From Sequoia sempervirens (lineage: Eukaryota > Streptophyta > Pinopsida > Cupressales > Cupressaceae), in contig VDFB02321248.1 in the NCBI GenBank assembly GCA_007258455.2, positions 1-64,000 of the forward strand: a stretch of 64,000 nucleotides of DNA. Reading direction: 5' to 3'. A program made the translations under genes and the position numbers. Below, in pieces: positions 36,840 through 46,842 of the stretch; the first letter of the stretch is position 1; each line of letters starts with the position of its first letter. The notes beneath the pieces are model-generated. The model was not told the DNA's origin. It saw only the letters and a program-made list of their open reading frames with translations, and did not search any database.

Positions 36840-37340
36840 TGGTCTCCCTGAAGGAAGGTCTGAGCTCGCCAAGAGAAGATGGCTTTGACATGAAGTCTCA
36901 GCAACTGTTGAGAGTCTCGACTAAGCAGCTATCGTCGGGGTGAGGTCTTGCCGACCCGGTAAGGTCTCGCTGAAGTGGGATGCCTTTGATGTATATGGGG
37001 GCTTCGTTGTAAGGTCTCACCAATGGGGTGAGGTCTCGTCGAAGTAAAGCGGCATCGGCGAAGGAAAGGAGGTGCTATCGACAAGATGTTTCACCGATGG
37101 TTGTTAGTCATGCCGACATGTTTTGTGCCTTCGGTGTAATGTAAAGAGATCGACATGATGTCTCGGTGAACGAAGATGATCCTACTGACAGGGGGTGCCT
37201 TCGGTATAATATTTTGAGGTCAGGGAGAAGTCTCCCTAACTCGATATTCTCCCCGACCATTGTGAACAGGAAGGTAGACTCCCACCAAAACAAGATGGCT
37301 TCAGCAAGATGTCTCACCGACCCAGTAGGGTTTTACTGAA
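36840..37340 (+). repeat. Degenerate GGTCTCGCCGA word array in the LTR U3
   Basis: Words such as GAGGTCTTGCCGACCCGG, AAGGTCTCGCTGAAGTGG, AAGGTCTCACCAATGGGGTG and GAGGTCTCGTCGAAGT recur every 20-50 bp. The 3' LTR has the same array at 43,450-43,960. It could be a block of protein-binding sites or a relic of tandem amplification. Confidence 0.6.
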
Positions 37341-37424
37341 ATGAAGTGAACTCGGGGAAAGGAAAGGAGCTCGCTACAAGGTCTTTCCGACCATCGTATG
37401 TCTTGCCGAATGATGTTGCAAGGT

Positions 37425-37515
37425 CTAATCACATCAGGGAGACACAATTAGTGTCTAATCGCATCAGGGAGACACAATTAGTGTCTAATCGCATCAAGGA
37501 GACACGATTAGTGTC
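37425..37515 (+). repeat. Three tandem copies of a 30-bp unit, 5' LTR only
   Basis: The unit AATCGCATCAGGGAGACACA followed by ATTAGTGTCT occurs three times with 1-2 differences. The 3' LTR has a single copy near 44,043-44,075. Confidence 0.9.
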
Positions 37516-38023
37516 TCACCGACATGCGATCTCATCTGAACAACCTTTGAACATCTGGCGATTCCATGTACCATCTGTTTGACCAATCAAAGGAAGCTAC
37601 AGGAGAGCCGTGGAAGTTTGACCCCTGTCAGGAAGATCAACAGAACATAATCAATGTGGATCCGCTCTGAGAATAAAGCGATGAATCGGTTCAATATCCA
37701 AGAGGTGTCATTGGTAAACAAAAGGGCGGAGACCGCAGGGACAATGGGGATGTCAACTGAAGAGGGGGATCGACATTAATGATAATGATTTAGAGCATTC
37801 AAAGAGGCCCTTTAAGGAAGTTTGAATATAGACATGGAGGCCAAAAGTAAATGCAAGTATTACATAAGATTTAAAGGCTTCTCCTGAGGGCGATCCTTCA
37901 CACCGACATGGACAGTGGGGATACACTTGAATACAACATTAACTTCATTTGAAAAGATCTAAGGGAAAAAAAAAAATTCGAAGGCTAATATTTTTGTAAG
38001 CCCTAGGGGCCGACATCTTTTTG

Positions 38024-38032
38024 TATATAAGG
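38024..38032 (+). promoter_or_regulatory. TATA box of the 5' LTR
   Basis: TATATAAGG follows CATCTTTTTG and is conserved at 44,581-44,589 in the 3' LTR. Position within the LTR (about 600 bp from its end) fits a U3/R promoter. Confidence 0.6.
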
Positions 38033-38638
38033 ATTTTTTGCCTCTTTGTAAAGGAGTTCGATGCATTCTCAAGAGTTAGTGATTTTTAACAATCCTTTCT
38101 CAGCTGATGTATGCTTTGTAACTCATTTTGATTCTGGAATATAAAACATAGAGTTTACTTTGGAAGCGAGTGTTAGTGTTCAGACTACTCTCATTTCTAT
38201 AGTTTTTAGATTATGCAAGTTTTCAACTGTGCTTTTCTAAGTCTCCATTCATACCTTAAAGCTGTGAAATTTATCTTTCCTCCTTAAAATATGTATGTAG
38301 ATTAAGCCTTTTAAGAATGATGCATAAGTTCAAAAGGGTTATGTTGAGTAAATGAAATAGCTACAATTAGTTTTCCAGTGTATGTTCATCTTGTTTTCAT
38401 TTCATGATTTCTTATCAGTTCGGTGTATCACCATAGTATTTAGTTTTATTTTTATGCACTCCTTTTCCATTTTCCTTCACAAAAAATCAATAGTCTAGGT
38501 GATACCAAAGGAAGCCAGCCTTCTCTGGAGGTTGACCTCTGCCTACAAGTGACCCATAGCTTTAGAGGTCTTCCTATATTACACTGAGGTGTTGAGCATC
38601 AAGTTCAACAAGGGTGCAATTTCAAGCGATAACAGTTT

Positions 38639-38658
38639 TTGGCATGCCCGGTGGGACT
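38639..38658 (+). other. Primer-binding site region of the gypsy element
   Basis: TTGGCATGCCCGGTGGGAC lies 4-5 bp after the LTR end. It has the TGG start and the overall look of primer-binding sites I recall from Tat-type plant gypsy elements. I do not assign a tRNA. Confidence 0.6.
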
Positions 38659-38868
38659 AGTTCCACATTGTGTTGTTGGTTTTGTATGCAACCAACAAGT
38701 TAACACTTCACAGAGGTCAATTTTGCATACTTGGCGAATCCATAAAGAGGAAGAACTTCAGAATCAATGCTTTTATAGTTTATGAGAAGAGTTCAAACAA
38801 GGAACAACTTAGGTCCTTTTGAATATTTGTAGTTGTCACCCCCCAGAAGACAAGGAAGGGTAACAGAG

Positions 38869-39360
38869 ATGTCAGGGACAACATTTATCTATTCTAGAAG
38901 AACCAAATCTACTCCTCCATCTGCGAGATTCCAGACCATTGTCTCGGCTTTTGTTTCACTAGGAGTGCAAGCAAATCCATCTCTAATGGCTGCTCCCAGA
39001 AATTAGCCCTTTGTGCCATTTAATGGAGGTAGTCCATTAAATTTGACACAACACAATGATATTCCAATGGCAGCTTTGAAAAGGTTGCCAACTTTCACTA
39101 GAGAAGACCAGACTACCCCGATTGAGCATATACGAGATGTTGCTTCCTTATGTGGGGTTCACCATATCACACAAGAAGATGTAGCTATAAGACTTCTTGC
39201 AGCATCTTTCAAAGGAAGAGCATTACAATGGTTCAGGAGCCTTGGAGTAGGTTCAATTGCCACTTGGGATGAACTAGGTGACAAATTACACAGGCAGTTT
39301 CAGGACAGGTCTGACAGTCTGTCTTTGTTGGAGCAATTAACTACACTTAAGTATTTTTCA
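38869..39360 (+). pseudogene. Gypsy gag, truncated
   Basis: The frame starts at ATG 38,869 (MSGTTFIYSRRTKSTP), hits a stop near 39,004, then continues with RLPTFTREDQTTPIEHIRDV, FKGRALQWFRSL and TWDELGDKLHRQFQD. These are the typical gag core patterns (F.G.A..W, W..L...F...F). Instead of the usual zinc knuckle and protease, the sequence runs straight into an RNase H domain around 39,350, so gag C-terminus and protease appear deleted. Confidence 0.85.
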
Positions 39361-39760
39361 TGGTTCCAAAAGCAAGAATGGAGCAGGTGGAGGTGCAATG
39401 TTGGTTTCTTCACAGGGTGATAAGTATTTTTCAGCCTTTCATTTTTCTTTTGCATGTTCTAACAACAGTGCTGAGTATGAAGGGCTTATCCAAGGCCTTG
39501 AATGGGCAAGGAAAAGAGGAATCAACTGTTTGAAGGTCTATGGAGATAGTGAGCTAATAGTTAATCAAGTTAGGGGGTTGAATGTTTCCAAAAATGATGC
39601 TTTGAAGTCTTACAGAAATAGAGTATGGAACATAATTGAATAATTTAATGCCTTCAATCTGATTTCTATTCCACGAAATCAGAATAAACATGCTGACAAA
39701 CTTGCAGCAATTGGAGCACAGTTTGACATTCCAGGCGATATTAAAAAGGACAAAATATAG
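39350..39760 (+). pseudogene. Archaeal-like RNase H domain upstream of RT
   Basis: The frame reads GSKSKNGAGGGAMLVSSQGD, then CSNNSAEYEGLIQGLEWA, YGDSELIVNQVRG and IPRNQNKHADKLAAIGA. The expected acidic residue before GSKSKNG is now His (CAT), so the active site is damaged. A stop (TAA) near 39,641 breaks it. This is the extra RNase H of the Tat type, located N-terminal to RT, separate from the Ty3 RNase H that follows RT. Confidence 0.8.
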
Positions 39761-39873
39761 CAGTATGTAAAGGTAGTTATCAGGCTGTCAATTCCTGACA
39801 ACAACATTAACTGGCAGGTATTTGAAATGATGAACAAATTTTAGCCTTCCTGCTCCAAGAAGACCAATTTTCT

Positions 39874-41136
39874 ATGGTAAACCATGAAAAGATTAAACAA
39901 CAGTATGATGATCAAGTGATACAGCTGAAGACCAATAAACTTCCCAAAGGGTTGGTTACCTTGGAATCCATATTCAATTCTGATGATCAGCTTAAGAAGA
40001 ACAAGGTCGGCATTCAAGTAAAAAAGGATCATTATGAAGAAGTGGAAATCTTTAAAGGTAAGCTTCTCAAATTAGGCAAAATCTGTTCAGCTGAAGACAA
40101 GAAAGCTTTCATTATTTTATGCCAAGAGTATCATGATGTTTTTTCTCGGCAATATTTTGATTTAAGAGGGTTTGATCCTCATATTGCACAACATACAATT
40201 GAGTTAGAACCTGATGCCAAGCCTGTTAGACAAAAACAGAGACCATTGAACCCCAAGCTCGAACCTTTAATGATCAAAGAGTTGACCAAGTTAGTTGAGG
40301 GGGGTATTGTGTTTCCAATTAAACACACATCCTGGGTTTCTAACCTTGTTCCGGTTAGAAAAAAGAATAGTGAGATAAGATTATGTGTAGATTTTAGAGA
40401 TCTTATTAGAGCGTCTCTGAAGGATCATTACCCCTTACCGTCTATGGAACAAATTCTTCAAGCTGTCGCTGGATCAGAAAGATTTTCTCTTCTAGATGGA
40501 TATTCTGGTTATAACCAGATTCTGGTCAAAGAGGAGGATTAGTATAAAATAGTATTTACAACAAAATGGGGCACTATGGCCTACAAGAGAATGCCTTTTG
40601 GTTTATCTAATGTCGGTGCCACCTTTCAGCATGCCATGGATATGGCATTTCAGAATTTAATTCAGAAATGTCTGCTAGCTTATTTAAATGACATAACTAT
40701 ATATTCAAAGAATACAGATGAACATTTGTCACATCTCAAACAATTTTTTGAAAAATGCAGGGAATATGGAATATCTCTCAATCCAAAAAAGAGTATTTTT
40801 GCAGTTCATAAAGTTAAACTGTTAGGCCATATAGTATTAAAAGATGGAGTTACCATTGATCCTGAAAGAGTTAAAGCTATACTTGAACTGCCATTACCTA
40901 ATCACAAGAAAGGATTGCAAAGCTTTTTAGGGAGAATTAACTTTTTAAGAAGATTCATTCCTGATGTTGCAAATTTATTGCAACCTTTGACTGCTATGCT
41001 TAAAAAGAATGCAGTTTTCAGTTGGACTAGAGAAGCAAAACGTAGTTTTGATGAAATCAAGGAAGCTTTAGCATCAGCTCCAACATTGGTAAATCCAAAT
41101 TTCTCTAGACTTATTATATGCTTTTGGCAGCATTAG
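39874..41136 (+). pseudogene. Gypsy reverse transcriptase
   Basis: The linker and RT run from about 39,874. Motifs are PVRQKQRPLNPKLEPLM, WVSNLVPVRKKNSEIRLCVD, HYPLPSMEQIL, FSLLDGYSGYNQI, then a stop (TAG) at about 40,540, then AYKRMPFGLSNVGATFQHAM, and the catalytic box LAYLNDITIYS at about 40,680. The usual YLDD has become YLND, so the first of the two aspartates is lost. YGISLNPKKSIFAVHKVKLL and LQSFLGRINFLRRFIPD follow. Confidence 0.92.
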
Positions 41137-41520
41137 TTCACTTTCTGCTATGCTAGTTCAGAAAAATAGTGATAATTTAGAGCAACCAATAGCTTTCTTT
41201 AGTCGGGGACTTGCTGATTATGAACAAAAATATACATTTGTTGAGAAGCACATTCTTGCTGTGATCAAAAGCCTAAAAAATTTTAAACCTTTGGTTTCAA
41301 ATATCAAAATTCATGTTCTGATTGCACACCCAAGTGTGAAAGAATTTTTGTTAAACAAAGATCTAAATGATAAAAGAGCAGGGTGGGTCACTAAGGTTAT
41401 GGAATATGATGTGGACATCAAGATTACCAAATTGGTTAGAGGTAAAGGTCTTTGTGAATATCTTGCTACAAGGTCAAGCAGTGGAAATGACTTAGAAAAG
41501 GATATTGTTTTTGTTAATAC
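41090..41520 (+). pseudogene. Gypsy Ty3-type RNase H
   Basis: After a frameshift near 41,125 the frame gives SAMLVQKNSDNLEQPIAFFS, LADYEQKYTFVEKHILAVI and HPSVKEFLLNKDLNDKRAGW, as in the RNase H tethered to Ty3/gypsy RT. The end, LVRGKGLCEYLA, matches the usual KGQ..AD.LA region, but with Glu-Tyr in place of the usual Ala-Asp. Confidence 0.8.
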
Positions 41521-41639
41521 AAATGAACCTAAGAATGCTTGGGATGATGTGCCTCTGATAACAACAAATTGGATTCAAGACGTCACCCATTTTTTGCAAA
41601 CTGGTGAGTGTCCACTAGGTTTAGACAGAGCTAAAAAAA

Positions 41640-42830
41640 GATACTTCAGACTGCAATCTATACCATATGTGCTAGTAGATAATGTTCTTTTCAAAAAAGA
41701 TCTAAATGGTGTTCTCTTAAGATGTATTCACAGTGATCAAGTTGAGAAGATACTTTGTGAATTTCATGATGGAGCTTCAGGAGGTCATTTTGCTCCAAGA
41801 ACTACTCCTTGGAAAATCATGAGAGCTGGTTACTACTAGCCCAACTTGTTTAAAGATGCATATGCATGGTCAAGGAAGTGTATCAAATGTGCTTTGTTTG
41901 CAAGAAAAGAAAAGTTGTCTGCTATGCCTCTACATCCAATTTAGTTGGAGCAACCCTTTATGAGATGGGGCATTGACTTTATTGGACCAATTAATCCTCC
42001 ATCTAGTACTGGTCATAAGTGGGTGCTTACTACTACAGACTATTTCATATGGTGGACAGAAGCGGTAGCTCTAAAAGAAGCAAGATAATCCTTAGTCTTG
42101 AGCTTTTACGAGGATATAGTCACCAGATTTGGAGTTCCTGACTCTATCATAACTAATAATACTCTTGCATTTGTGGGTTTAAGAGTAACTGATTGGGCTG
42201 TTAAACATGGCATTCATTTGAATACATCCTCAAATTATTACCCTCAGGGTAATGGTTTAGTTGAAAGCACAAATAAGAATCTCATCAAGATTATTAAAAG
42301 AACAATGGAGGATAATCAAAGGACCTGGCACATTAATTTAAAGTATGCACTTTGGGTAGACAGAGTGACTCCTAAGAGGTCCATTAGTAATTCACCATAC
42401 ATGTTAGTTTATGGAAAAGAGGCTAGATTGCCTCTATCTATGGAGCTTCCAGCTCTTGACATTGTACATCTGTTGGAGATGTTTGAGGAGCAAGACCCAA
42501 TGTCTGTGAGATATGCAAAGCTCATGGAGCTCGAAGAATCAAGAGACAAAGCAATGAAATTTTTGGAGTATCATCAACTCCAAACAAAAGAGAACATTTG
42601 ACAAGAAAGCTACAGCCAAAATTTTTAAGGAAGGTGATATTGTTCTCAAATGGGATGTCTTAAAAAGCAAGCCCGACCAGCACACCAAGTTCGACAACAT
42701 GTGGATGGGTCCATTTATTATCAAGGATTGCAAAGAACACAATGCTTACCAACTAGCCACAACTAAAGGTGAAGTGCTTCCTATCCTGGTCAATGGGATA
42801 CACCTCAAGCCTTGCTTTGAAGCTTGATGA
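41640..42830 (+). pseudogene. Gypsy integrase
   Basis: The HHCC zinc finger is seen as HDGASGGHFAPRTT, then RKCIKCALF (41,765-41,905). The catalytic core has WGIDFIGP (first Asp) near 41,970, SIITNNTLAF near 42,150 where the second Asp is replaced by Asn, and GLVESTNKN (Glu) near 42,255. Stops occur at about 41,838, 41,943 and 42,088. The C-terminal part continues to about 42,825 after a frameshift near 42,598, with AYQLATTKGEVLPILVNG. It is catalytically dead as read. Confidence 0.9.
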
Positions 42831-43137
42831 GTTCCTCTATTGTACATAGTAGAATAGGTTTTATGCTTTCAATAAGTGCTTCTGCACTTTAGTTTGATTG
42901 TCGTTTTCTTTTCCTAAGTGTTGTTCCAACACAGTAAATAGTTTCTTTTAGTTTCTCATGTTTCGTCAGTTCTAGTGTCCTAATCTGCTTCATGAGTCTC
43001 AAGTGAATTACAGCCATGTGCGAGCTGCTCTTGGTCTGTTCTGAGGGTTTTTCTAAGTGACTCCATGCCCAATGGACAAGTTCTAGCTATTGGTTTCCAT
43101 GTTTAGTAGGCAAACGTCCAGCAAAGGTCGCCAGAAA

Positions 43138-45191
43138 TGTTGCCCAATTTCCACCTACGGGCTCAATCAGGTAGGGCAATCTATGTTTCAAGTGTTCATA
43201 AGGGCCAAATGGAGACATTGTTGTGCATGATTAAATCATACCCCTGATGCATTTATAAAGGAGCTCAATTGAAAAGTATGCTTCAGTCAAGTTCGGCATA
43301 AAGTTCATCTAAGGAGAAAGTCGGCAAGACCTTCCAGTTGTCTTGCTGACTAGCAAGAGTTCTTTTCATTTTTGAAATGTCACGATTGACTAGACATTTT
43401 AATCATTGTGAGGTTTTGTATCTCCCTTCGCATGGGAGGTATCTCATCGACAAGTGGTGGTCTCCCCAAAGGAAGGTCTGATCTCGCTAAGAGAAGATGG
43501 CTTCAACATGAAATATCGGCGACTGTTGAGGGTCTCGACGAAGTAGTTGTTGTCGAGGTGAGGTCTTGCCAACCCGGTAAGGTCTCGCCGAAGTGGGATG
43601 CCTTCGGTGTATATGGGGGCTTCGCTATAAGGTCTCATCGATAGGGTGAGGTCTCGCTGAAGTGAAGCGACATCGGCGAAGGAAAGGAGGTGCTATCGGC
43701 AAGATGTTTCGCCAATGGTTCTTAGTCATGCCGACATGTTTTGTGCCTTCGGTGTAACGTAAAGAGATCGACATGATGTCTCAGCGAACGAAGATGGTCC
43801 TGCCGACAGGGGGTGCCTCCGGTATAATATTTTGAGGTCAGGGAGAAGTCTCCCTGACCTGATAGTCTCGCCAACCATTGTGAACAGGAAGGTAGGCTCC
43901 CGCCAAAACAAGATGGCTTCAGCAAGATGTCTCGCCAACCCGATAGGGTCTTACCAAAATGAAGTGAACTCAGGGAAAGGAAAGGAGCTTGCTACGAGGT
44001 TTTGTCGACCATCGTATGTCTTGCCAAATGCTGTTGCAAGGTATAATCGCATCGGAGAGACACAATTAGTGTCTCACCGACATGCGATCTTGTCTGAACA
44101 ACCTTTGACTATCTAGCGATTCCATGTAGCATCTATTCGACCAATCAGAGGAAGCTACAAGAGAGTCATGATAGTTTGACCCTTGTCAGGAAGATCAGTG
44201 GAACATAATCAACGTGGATCCACTCTAAGAATAAAGCAATGAATCAGTTCGATATCCAGGAGGTGTCATTGGTAAATAGAAAGGCGGAGACCGCAAGGAC
44301 AACAGGTATGTCAACTAAAGAGGGGGATCGACATTAATGATAATGCTTTAGAGCATTCAAAGCGGCCCTTTAAGGAAGTTCAAAAATAGACACGGAGGCC
44401 AGAAGTAAATGCAAGTATTACATAAGATCTGAAGGCTTCTCCTGAGGGCAATCCTTCACACCGACATGGACAGCGGGGATACACTTGAATGCAACATTAT
44501 CTTCATTTGAAAAGATCTAAGGGAAGATTTTTTTTCGAAGGCTGGTATTTTTGTAAGCCCTAGGGGCTGACATCTTTTTGTATATAAGGCATTTTTGCCT
44601 CTTTGTAAAGGAGTTCGATGCATTCTCAAGAGTTAGTGATTTTTAACAATCCTTTCTCAGCTGATGTATGCTTTGTAACTCATTTCGATTCTAGAATATA
44701 AAACACAGAGTTTACCTTGGAAGCCAGTGTTAGTGTTCAGACTACTCTCATTTCTGTATTTTTTAGATTATGCAAGTTTTCAACTGTGCTTTTCTAAGTC
44801 TGCATTCATACCTTAAAGCTGTGAAATTTATCTTTCCTCCTTAAAATATGTATGTAGATTAAGCCTTTTAAGAATGATGCATAAGTTCAAAAGGGTTATG
44901 TTGAGTAAATGAAATAGCTACCATTAGTTTTCCAGTGTATGTTCATCTTGTTTTCATTTCATGATTTCTTATCAGTTCAGTGTATCACCATAGTATTTAG
45001 TTTTATTTTTATGCACTCCTTTTCCCTTTTCCTTTACAAAAAATCAGTAGTCTAGGTGATACCAAAGGAAGTCGGCCTTCTCCGAAGGTTGACCTCTATC
45101 TACAAGTGACCCACAGTTTTAGAGGTCTTCCCATGTTACACTGAGGTGTTGAGCATCAGGTTCAACAAGGGTGCAATTTCAGGTGATAACA
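43138..45191 (+). repeat. 3' LTR of the gypsy element
   Basis: It starts TGTTGCCCAATTTCCACC and ends GATAACA. It carries a near-perfect palindrome at 43,835-43,860 (12-bp arms AGGTCAGGGAGA and TCTCCCTGACCT, 2-nt loop), which is partly degraded in the 5' LTR. TATA box at 44,581-44,589. Confidence 0.95.
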
Positions 45192-45196
45192 ATTCC
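45192..45196. repeat. Right target-site duplication of the gypsy element
   Basis: ATTCC, identical to 36,515-36,519. Confidence 0.92.
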
Positions 45197-45600
45197 ATGA
45201 TAAAATTTTCATTGGGATCAAGGAGAAAATCATGCTCTCCTTGGTCTAACATATCTTTCTAAAGTCCCATTTAGAATTCCATCCAGTGTAAGTTGAATAC
45301 TTGCTACAATTTTAGCTTGGACTTTAGCTGAATGGGGTTTCCTCCCTCTTTTTAAAGGTGTTCTCTTGGGTGGTGGTGATGCAACAATTGTTTGTGAAAT
45401 AGATAGAGTCTGTGAGAAATCATATTCAACTTTAGGTTCTTCTCTATCCACTTCATCATATATTTCCTTTATCAATTGTGATCCCACACTTTTATATATC
45501 TAGTCTACCATTTCTTCCAAATTTTTATTTGTTGGATTATTAAAGGTGGGGATATAGAGTTTCAACTTGTTCAAACCTTTATTATTTATTTTTCCATTTG
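45192..45600 (-). pseudogene. LINE-2 5' fragment: ORF1 C-terminus and ORF2 start
   Basis: The minus-strand frame 45,487-45,230 carries VGSQLIKEIYDEVDREEPKV, PPPKRTPLKRGRKPHSAKVQ and ends ERYVRPRRA at TGA. It is basic and proline-rich, like the linker at the end of plant LINE ORF1. The stop overlaps an ATG (ATGA at 45,231-45,234) that opens the +1 frame leading into MKILSWN, the ORF2 endonuclease start, at 45,192-45,212. Recognisable LINE sequence fades near 45,600, so the element is probably 5'-truncated there. Confidence 0.75.
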
Positions 45601-46119
45601 ATCATTATTGATGAGGACATGCAATGAGTTCATTTTATATTAAAATTTTGGGGATGTTATATTACTAAGAGATTATATATAGCTCACAATTCAATAAAAT
45701 TGAGCTTAACCCACGACTATTTTATGAACCTAATATCAATTCATTTGTTGGAAATAGTTAAATGATTATGAAAATGATTTAAATTTGCAACATTATGAAG
45801 GTTTTATTTTCATGTGAGGTCATTTTTGGGTATTCAAACCACTTGTATTCAAGTGTTTATCTTAGCAATTGTGAAACTTTTAAATAAAATTCTATTAGAG
45901 GAGTATGCATTAGCATTTCTCAATTGAAATCGTGGCCTATATTCATTCCAATGATAATCTAGAAGTTTTATTTAATTTAACACACACATATATATATAAG
46001 TTAAGTATATTATGGAATTTTTTTCTTAAACTATTATATTTTAAATATGAGAATTATTCTCTTCTTTTATTAAGGACTGATAACTAAGATTATATATAAA
46101 TTACTATGTTTGTACAAGT
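45601..46119. other. AT-rich spacer, no gene
   Basis: Low-GC DNA between the LINE-2 5' fragment and the next LINE insertion. I recognise nothing in it. Confidence 0.5.
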
Positions 46120-46842
46120 AAATATGTAGGTTTTTCATGTCAAAGTTAGGGGGGTGGTGAGTAAGGCTGAGGAATTCTCTGTCCAAAACCGGATAGATGA
46201 ATTGTTTGATTCCTTAAACACTGTGGCAGACACTATGGCAGAGGAAACCCTTAAGATGAAATAGAATCTGGAAGGTAGAATCCTCACCCTTGAGGATCAA
46301 ATGGAGAAAATTTGGGCTACTGTGATGAGGGGTGGGGAGGTGTCAAAATCTATTGGTAAATTTTATCTTGTTGGTGTGATTCGTCTTATGGTTAGTGCCA
46401 AGAAGCATAAAGAAATTGTTCATGCTGAAGAGATTGGTGATGCTGGTAAGTTGAGGGAGGAGGAGGGTGTTGCTGAGAAGGGTGGGGAGAAGGGTATTGT
46501 TTTGATTACTAAGGTGAATACGGATGGACCTGGTGCTAGGACTAGAAACAAGACTAAAGCTTAGGTTGGGGCTTTTGGTAAAGAAATGTCTGATGTTATG
46601 GAAGATGCTCAGAAGGTTGCAGCAAGCGACGTGGAAGCGGAAAATATTTTGAAAAACATGTAGTGATGATGCTTGGGGTTGTCCTTTTTGGCTGAATTTT
46701 TGTTGTTGGGTCGCTGTTGTTGGGTTGATTTATGCTTAGTGTTGTTATCTTAAATTTCAACTGCTTTCTTTTGTAAAGGGTTTTGGGCCCCTTCAAAACC
46801 CATATTTTACCTCTAATCAAAAACAAATATGTAGGTTTTTCA
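46120..46842 (+). mobile_element. 5'-truncated LINE insertion with perfect 18-bp TSD
   Basis: The direct repeat AAATATGTAGGTTTTTCA lies at 46,120-46,137 and 46,825-46,842. The 687-bp insert (46,138-46,824) ends with GTAAAGGGTTTTGGGCCCC, CTTCAAAACCCATATTTTAC and CTCTAATCAAAAAC. This tail matches the minus-strand 3' end of LINE-2 at 31.49-31.56 kb, so both belong to one family or sister families. There is no long poly(A), only the TAATCAAAA-type end. The insert starts inside the last ORF. Confidence 0.88.
46140..46665 (+). pseudogene. C-terminal part of a LINE-2-type ORF3
   Basis: The plus-strand frame reads NRIDELFDSLNTVADTMAEE, a stop at 46,262, then LEGRILTLEDQMEKIWATV, a Glu/Lys/Gly-rich stretch and, after another stop at 46,562, VEAENILKNM at the end (about 46,662). 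It is heptad-like and charged. The end resembles the VANTLKNIN end of ORF3 at 31,672, and the distance to the 3' tail is comparable. No enzyme motif is visible. Confidence 0.55.

Larger units (their letters stand above)
36520..38634 (+). repeat. 5' LTR of the gypsy element
   Basis: It starts TGTTGCCCGATTTTCACC and ends GGTGCAATTTC...GATAACA. It is 61 bp longer than the 3' LTR, mainly because a 30-bp unit (about 37,428-37,515) is present three times instead of once. A TATATAAGG TATA box lies at 38,024-38,032. The U3 is GC-richer than its surroundings and full of GTCTCGCCGA-like words. Confidence 0.95.
36520..45191 (+). mobile_element. Ty3/gypsy LTR retrotransposon (Tat-like), two LTRs, decayed
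   Basis: The element is 8.67 kb, with TG...CA LTRs of 2115 and 2054 bp and a 5-bp TSD (ATTCC). Internal order on the plus strand is primer-binding site, gag, RNase H of the archaeal-like type, RT, Ty3 RNase H and integrase. No protease is visible. The coding region is short (4.5 kb) with in-frame stops, and several catalytic residues are lost, so it is not autonomous. LTR-LTR divergence is several percent by eye, mostly transitions. It inserted into the endonuclease codons of LINE-2. Confidence 0.93.

Noticed and set aside
37428..37515. CRISPR-like regularly spaced repeats
   Set aside because: The 30-bp units are directly adjacent without spacers, lie in a retrotransposon LTR and the sequence is clearly eukaryotic.
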